Shown piece after piece: positions 58,919-64,000 of a stretch of 64,000 nt of DNA. The translations under genes and the position numbers were made by a program. Source of the DNA: Hyparrhenia diplandra (Eukaryota > Streptophyta > Magnoliopsida > Poales > Poaceae); contig JADLZK010007205.1 in NCBI GenBank assembly GCA_015847255.1, positions 62,001 through 126,000 on the forward strand, read 5' to 3'. Position 1 is the stretch's first letter. Every line of letters starts with the position of its first letter. The notes below the pieces were generated by a model. The model saw only the letters and a list, made by a program, of their open reading frames with translations. It did not search any database and was not told the origin of the DNA.

Positions 58919-61393
58919 TGAAAGGTCCCTTATGGTTTTGGTAATTGAGTGTCAACATTAGGTGAACTAATAATGTGTGATTGAGATAATCTGCGGGAGA
59001 TTGGATTACATGTGATGACGCAATGAAGAAGCTTTATTGCATATGTGACATGACATGAAGTTATGTGACCAATGTAGTGAAGATCGAAAGACAAGGCTTG
59101 GCTTGATGGACCCGGTTGCAAGTGTGAAGGGGCAAAGTCGAGGCGGTGAAGTGATGGACCGCGAGGCGGTGAAGCTTAGGCAAGACTTGGCGCCCGACGG
59201 ACCGCCCGAAACGGTGAAGAGCAAGTGAGGTCAAGATCGATGTACCAATAAGGTCATGTGATGATATGAAATGGATCATATCATTCTTGATCATGTTGTT
59301 GCATATGTTGCATCGACACTTAGAGAATTGGAGCGAGAAATGGAAATGCGCAAGGCAAAGATATTTTTAGAGGGCATTTCATTTCGTCGGTCATAGGTGA
59401 GTAGAGAAGGTTATGACCGGATTTAGGTTTGATAACCGCATTATGAAGAGGGGAAAACTATAATTGCTTTACTCACCTAGTGCCACTAAGTTGAATTTCT
59501 TTTTGCATATGCATTGGGGCTTAGTGACTTGATGAGACGATTGAGAAATTCATGGGAATATCTTGGAACAACAATTATCTCAAGTGCTAAAGTTGCTTTG
59601 AATATTTGGATGAGAGAGCACATAATTTGGATTGAGCTTTGTTGCTAAATATAGGAGCATGGCGTGTGATTCTTTTAATTGGATATTTGGATCAAGGCTA
59701 TAAATAGAGAAGAAGAAAAAGGAGGCGCCTTGGTGCTCGGTAAGTGCATGCTATGGCTGTTGTCACCCGCTCGTTTGGCATGCAACAAAAAGAATTTAAT
59801 TAAGAGGCACATGAGGTGCGGTCTTTTTGCTTAAGTGCATGTCGACCAGAGCAAAAAGGAAAAGGATCAAGGGCGTACTGCTGCTCTCGCTGCTGCATGC
59901 TGGGACGAGCGGCGCCACTGCTAGCTGCTCGACCGTTGCCTGTGCGCATTGGCACATGCTGCTGTGTTGGGCTGCCGCTGCCTTGGCCCAGGTCGATGTT
60001 GCCTCTTGTTTGCTGGCCCATGCCGGATGGAAGCCCAAGTGTTGCCTTGCTACTACAACTGGTCCGATGTGCTGCTGATTGGAGTAGGCAACATATTTCT
60101 ATCGAAGGAAAAACAGAGCCGCCGCCGCTCTGTTCGTTCGGGATCCAGAGAGGGCGCCGCTGCTGGTGCTCCTGACCGTTGCAGAGGAGTGCGTGCGTGG
60201 GGAGCTCGGCTCCCGCCCGTTGGCCGACCGTTGGAGTCTGTGAGCGCCAGCCAGAGGGCAGCAAGAGATAAAGGTCGAGCTGGTGGGCTGCCTGCTCTCT
60301 CTCTCAACACAGTGAGCTTCTCCCCTCCATTTTCTATCTCTTAGAGAGAAGCTAGTGTTTCGTCCTCTCCTCTTTCTCTCCCATGATTTGAGCCAAAATT
60401 GATGTGAGAGATTGAGTGTCCTTGGTGGGTGTGTATGAAAGGTTGAAGATCCACTCATTCCCCATTTGATTTCACTCAAGATTAGAGCTAATTTGAGAGG
60501 GGATTGGGAAATCTAGTGTGCATGCATTTGTGATTCAATTTGGTGGCACTAGGTGGTGATTGCAATTGTGGATTTCTTATTGCTCTTAGTGATTGCCATC
60601 ACCTAGACGGTTTGGAGATTGTGACTCCGTTGAAGCACGCAATTGAAGCACGCGGGGATCGTGAAGAGCAATATTACGAGAGCATCTTGTTGAGTTACTC
60701 TCACTTGGTTGGTGTCAAGTAGCCTAAAGGCAATTGGCTAGGAGTGAGCTCCACCTTGAACCACCATTGAGAAGTTAACACTACAAGAGTGTGTCATTGA
60801 GTTACCTCTCATTTGCTTTGGGTGCAAGTAGCCTAAAGGCACTTGGCTAGGAGTGAGCTCCACCTTGCCCCCACACGTGAGAAGGTCGACACAACGAGGA
60901 GTAGGGGGAAGTTGGCAAGCTTTCCGATACCTCGGTAAAAATCACCGGTGTCATCTTGTGTCCACACTTCGCGGTGGTTTGCATTCTCTTGATCACAAGC
61001 CTTGTATTTACTTTCATACATATATATATCTTGAGCTTGTGTGTAGTGTTGTTGTAACTATCTAGCTTGTGTACCTTGTTTAGTTACTTTGCTTAGTTTG
61101 TGTAGCTAAGTAATTTGAGCCTTTGGGTTAGGCGTGTGTCGCCTTGTCCTTAGTGCATTTAGTGAGCTTAGGGGCTTTGTGCTTTGCTTACTAGAATTGT
61201 TTAGGAGCTCAAGCTAGGCTTGTCACCTCATTATTCTTGAGTAGATTCTTTTGTGAGGTGATTTAGAGTCATAGTTAGAGGGGTGAAGTCTTGGCTAAGC
61301 GAATAGTTTTAATTCCGCATTGTATTCGATTAGTCATCACAATTAGTTTTAAAAATGACTATTCACCCCCTCTAGTCCCATCTCAACCCTACA
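58919..61393 (+). mobile_element. Complete solo LTR (2475 bp) with perfect 5-bp TSD
   Basis: It begins TGAAAGGTCCC and ends CAACCCTACA. ACAGC flanks it exactly on both sides (58914-58918 and 61394-61398). A TATA box (TATAAATA, 59699-59706) sets the plus orientation. No internal retroviral region is attached. The length suits Copia families with long LTRs, though the family is an inference. The window starts with the 3' part of a related copy. Confidence 0.88.
59699..59706 (+). promoter_or_regulatory. TATA box within the solo LTR
   Basis: TATAAATA in a GGCTATAAATAGAG context is the likely U3/R promoter element of the LTR. It could still drive transcription rightward. Confidence 0.6.
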
Positions 61394-61398
61394 ACAGC

Positions 61399-62630
61399 GG
61401 CAGTACCGTCACCGTAGCGCGGGTTACCGTAGCCCCAGTAGGACTGCTCGTCCAAGCGGAGTTTATGAAAAGGTGGATGAGCTAGTTGTGTAGTAGGAAC
61501 TAAAAAAAGGACACGAGTTCATTGTTTGCCTATTAGCTTTATGCTTGACCCTTTGACCTGCACTCCTAAATTACAAATTTACAATATTGATAAGAGATTA
61601 ATCCTAATTCGATTGGAGCAAGAGAAATAGTAGAAATCAATACCCTTAGTGGCATAGTCCATTTTGTCGGTTAATGGTTGTTAGTGGAAGTAGAACACAA
61701 CATATGGATTTGGCTGACAAAACATTTGGCTTTTAATTAGTTGATGATATGAATTGTTGTAGGACCGGATAAAATTCATAGTGAAATTATATTTGTAAGG
61801 GATGGAGATTAGAAAGATCTCTTGAAGGAGATGAGAGCTCGAGTTATGTTTTCTTTTGGGGTTAAGATTTTGTTTTGAGTACAATGCCTCACCGTGTCGC
61901 CATAGAAACATAGCATGTTTTTAGAATTGGAGGGAGAAATGGACTTTTTTTCTTTATCTAATATTATATAAACATGCCGTCATAATTTATACCTACTAAT
62001 AAAGAGAGAAAATTTCTTGTCCACCTCTTTTTGGGTCTGCCTGCCCACCTTTTTTTTCTGTCTGCATGTGTGAAGTAAAAGCAGGGGCAGGGTACAAAGC
62101 CCAGGGCCATGATGATCGAAAGGCCGCCAATTCCATGATGACCGACGGAGGGCCCATGAAGGATATAGCGCGCGAGACGAGCCCAAAGACCAAGTCACAC
62201 CAAGTAGTCATGATCGGCGGTGCGGGAGATCGGAGTTGTTTAGTCCCACGTCGAAAAAGGAAAGCGAGAGAGGCAGGTGGAGGCGAGTACAAGATGCAGG
62301 GGTGGGCTACCAGCTTGAACAATCTTTGCGCCTGGGCCATTGACACAGCTTTTGAGGTTATATCGAGGCGCGTCAATTGCTGGTTTTCCAAACCCCCCTC
62401 TTTGGCCCACTGAGAATTTTTGGAAGGGGACCTCAGAGAGGAGAAAAGCCCTTCAAATAAATATTAAAATATTTTTCTCTTTGTAATGTAAAAGTGCTGC
62501 TAAGCTTGGTTTTGTGCAAATTTGTTTGTAAATGTGTGGCAGGTAAAGTAAAGTCCACTTGTTCTGGAAGCGTAATGGATGGGCCTTTATTTTAAAGGGG
62601 CACATGCCATACATTCTATATCTATACCTA
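61399..62630. other. Intergenic DNA with a Helitron-like 5' end
   Basis: TATACCTACTAATAAAGAG near 61990 matches the start of the Helitron at 62631, and both continue into AAATTTCTTGTCCACCT. A matching 3' end was not located, so this may be an older Helitron interrupted or truncated by the one at 62631. No gene is supported. Confidence 0.4.
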
Positions 62631-63255
62631 CTAATAAACAGAGGAAATTTCTTGTCCACCTTTTTCTGTCTGCCAAGTCTGCCAAAAAAATTTCCGTCAC
62701 TTTTTTTTCTTCCGTCCTTCCGTCCGTGTATCCTTTCACCCGGACATGTTCCTATTTGCCTTCCGTACCCGTCTTGGCTGCCTGTGCGGCAAATTACGAG
62801 TGCAATATGGAGGAGGCCACAACGAGCGAAAACGTAAAAACTTTGTCTCGTCCCATGAGTATTGTGTAGGAAGATTGCTGGTCCATATCAAGAGCTAAGG
62901 AAAAAAAAAAAAGAGGTGTCATCCCATGTTTTTGGAAATTATATTTTGGTCCACCACGATACATATACGGTTTGAGCCACGTGCGTGCACTTTTTTTTTT
63001 TGTGAGCAAAGGAATGTGCTGCGGTTGGTAAACTTCGGATAAGTATATAGGCAGAGTACGGTTCCGATAGACTTCGTACTTCTTAGGAAAAGAGAAATTA
63101 GAGGAGAAAAAGTGGCTATATATAGAAAATATAGCCTTTTAATTGAAATTTGCAAAATAGGTAAAATATAAATAAGCATGAAAAATTTTGTTCACATTGT
63201 TATTAATGTTTGGTAATTATTTTCTCCCGTAGCAACGCACGGGCATGTTTCCTAG
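62631..63255 (+). mobile_element. Non-autonomous Helitron, 625 bp
   Basis: It starts TCTATACCTACTAATAAACA after A, and ends CTAG at 63255 before T, the A|T insertion pattern of Helitrons. CCCGTAGCAACGCACGGGCA near the 3' end can form the terminal hairpin. Its last ~240 bp match, inverted, the end of the Helitron at 43578-45400. Confidence 0.8.
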
Positions 63256-63430
63256 TAAAATAGTAAAACAACTAATATTGTTTTGTTGTGAGAGAAAAAT
63301 ATTGTACCATGCCGATAAGTTCAAGTAAAGGCACTATCATTGCCCTTGATTTGACAATAATGGCAAAAATAGTAAAACGACTCAAGAAGACTCACAATCG
63401 CGTACTCTATCGTAGAGTCTAAAACTATTG

Positions 63431-64000
63431 GGGTTTTAGTGTTTCGCCCTATTACGGGCTCTAAATGTGATTTTACCCCTACTTTTTTAACTTTGTTTTA
63501 CCCCCCGTTTTTTCTCAAACGAAGCTCCCGTTTGCCCTCCATTTAACACCGTCCGCAATTAGATGGTTTAAAAGCTAATAAATAAATAAATTAAAAAAGA
63601 AACTGGAGGGGGGAAAAGACACCCATGCCCTTCTATTCTTCTCACCATCGATCCACGAACAGGCACCGGCCTTTCTTCCCGACCGCGCCGCACAGACGTT
63701 TCTTCCCGTCCGTGAGGACCGCGCGACCTAGGGTTTGGAGCGCCGGCGGCCGGCGGCCCTTCCTCTGTCCGCGCCCTTCCTCCCGTGCATCTGCCCCCCT
63801 CCTCCTCTCTCCACGCAGTCCTTGAGGCCAGGCGGGCTCGCGGCGCCCCGCGCGGCTGTTGGCAGCGCCCCTGGCGGCGGCCGGCGGCGGTGCCCCTGGC
63901 GTTGGCCGGCGGCGCCCATCCCACGGCCGATGGCGCCAGCAGCAGGAACCATGGCAGAGGGCAGTGACAACAGCAAGGAAAGGTATTTTTGTTCGATTTC
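63431..64000. mobile_element. Left part of a MULE-like TIR element with GC-rich core
   Basis: The segment starts GGGGTTTTAGTGTTTCGCCC and continues with TGTGATTTTACCCCTAC and GTTTTACCCCCCGTTTTTTC. That layout is like the terminal repeats of the element at 14311-15178, followed by a GC-rich core from about 63650. The right end lies beyond the window. Confidence 0.4.
63951..63982 (+). CDS. Possible first coding exon of a gene leaving the window
   Basis: A GC-rich leader with a CTAGGGTTT motif (63728-63736) precedes two in-frame ATGs, at 63930 and 63951. The second is in good context (ACCATGGCAG). The frame reads MAEGSDNSKE and then meets a donor-like AG|GTATTT after 63982. Too little is present to name a product. 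It could equally be a captured gene fragment inside the TIR element starting at 63431. Confidence 0.3.

Noticed and set aside
1..64000. CRISPR arrays, bacterial operons, rRNA genes
   Set aside because: No regularly spaced short direct repeats, ribosome-binding patterns or rRNA signatures. All gene structure is plant nuclear.

Overview
This window is nuclear DNA from a grass, most likely a panicoid such as a sorghum, maize or sugarcane relative. The evidence is plant-type split genes with GT-AG introns, a grass-type WUSCHEL homeobox gene, GC-rich single-exon genes, Stowaway and Tourist MITEs, Helitrons, SINEs and several solo LTRs. It holds two clearly intact genes, three genes whose frames are broken by single-base indels, one possible gene start at the right edge, and dense nested transposable elements.

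Layout. 1-3645 is an LTR fragment inserted into a minus-strand, non-autonomous LTR element with GC-rich non-retroviral cargo. 3646-11467 is mostly gene-free, with one MITE, a short plastid-like insertion and a small tandem duplication. 11641-13119 is an intact BAHD acyltransferase gene (+) with a TATA box. 13621-24777 is nested transposons: a 69-bp tandem duplication, two solo LTRs, a TIR element with GC-rich core, and a 4.19-kb MULE with a decayed FAR1-type transposase. 26312-26756 is a small gene of unknown function behind a TATA box. 28031-28342 is a SINE with a 19-bp target duplication. 31779-32564 is a QHB/WOX5-type homeobox gene (-).

34386-38500 is an array of about four diverged ~1-kb direct repeats that pass from GC-rich to AT-rich. 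38649-41778 (-) is an eight-exon GT47 exostosin-type glycosyltransferase gene. 43578-45400 is a minus-strand Helitron. 45912-57746 (-) is a long multi-exon ULP2-like SUMO protease gene; its first recognisable exon lies beside an inverted-repeat element with a GC-rich core (57820-58590). 58919-61393 is a solo LTR with a perfect 5-bp target duplication, 62631-63255 is a Helitron, and the right edge enters another TIR element.

The genes look functionally independent: specialised acylation (BAHD), root stem-cell control (WOX), cell-wall glycan synthesis (GT47) and SUMO removal (ULP2-like). The lesions in the GT47, ULP2-like and small genes are single-base indels, often in homopolymers. Intron borders are conserved, and the only in-frame stops I found lie downstream of such a shift. 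That makes sequence error at least as likely as true decay. All boundaries were read by eye, without alignment.
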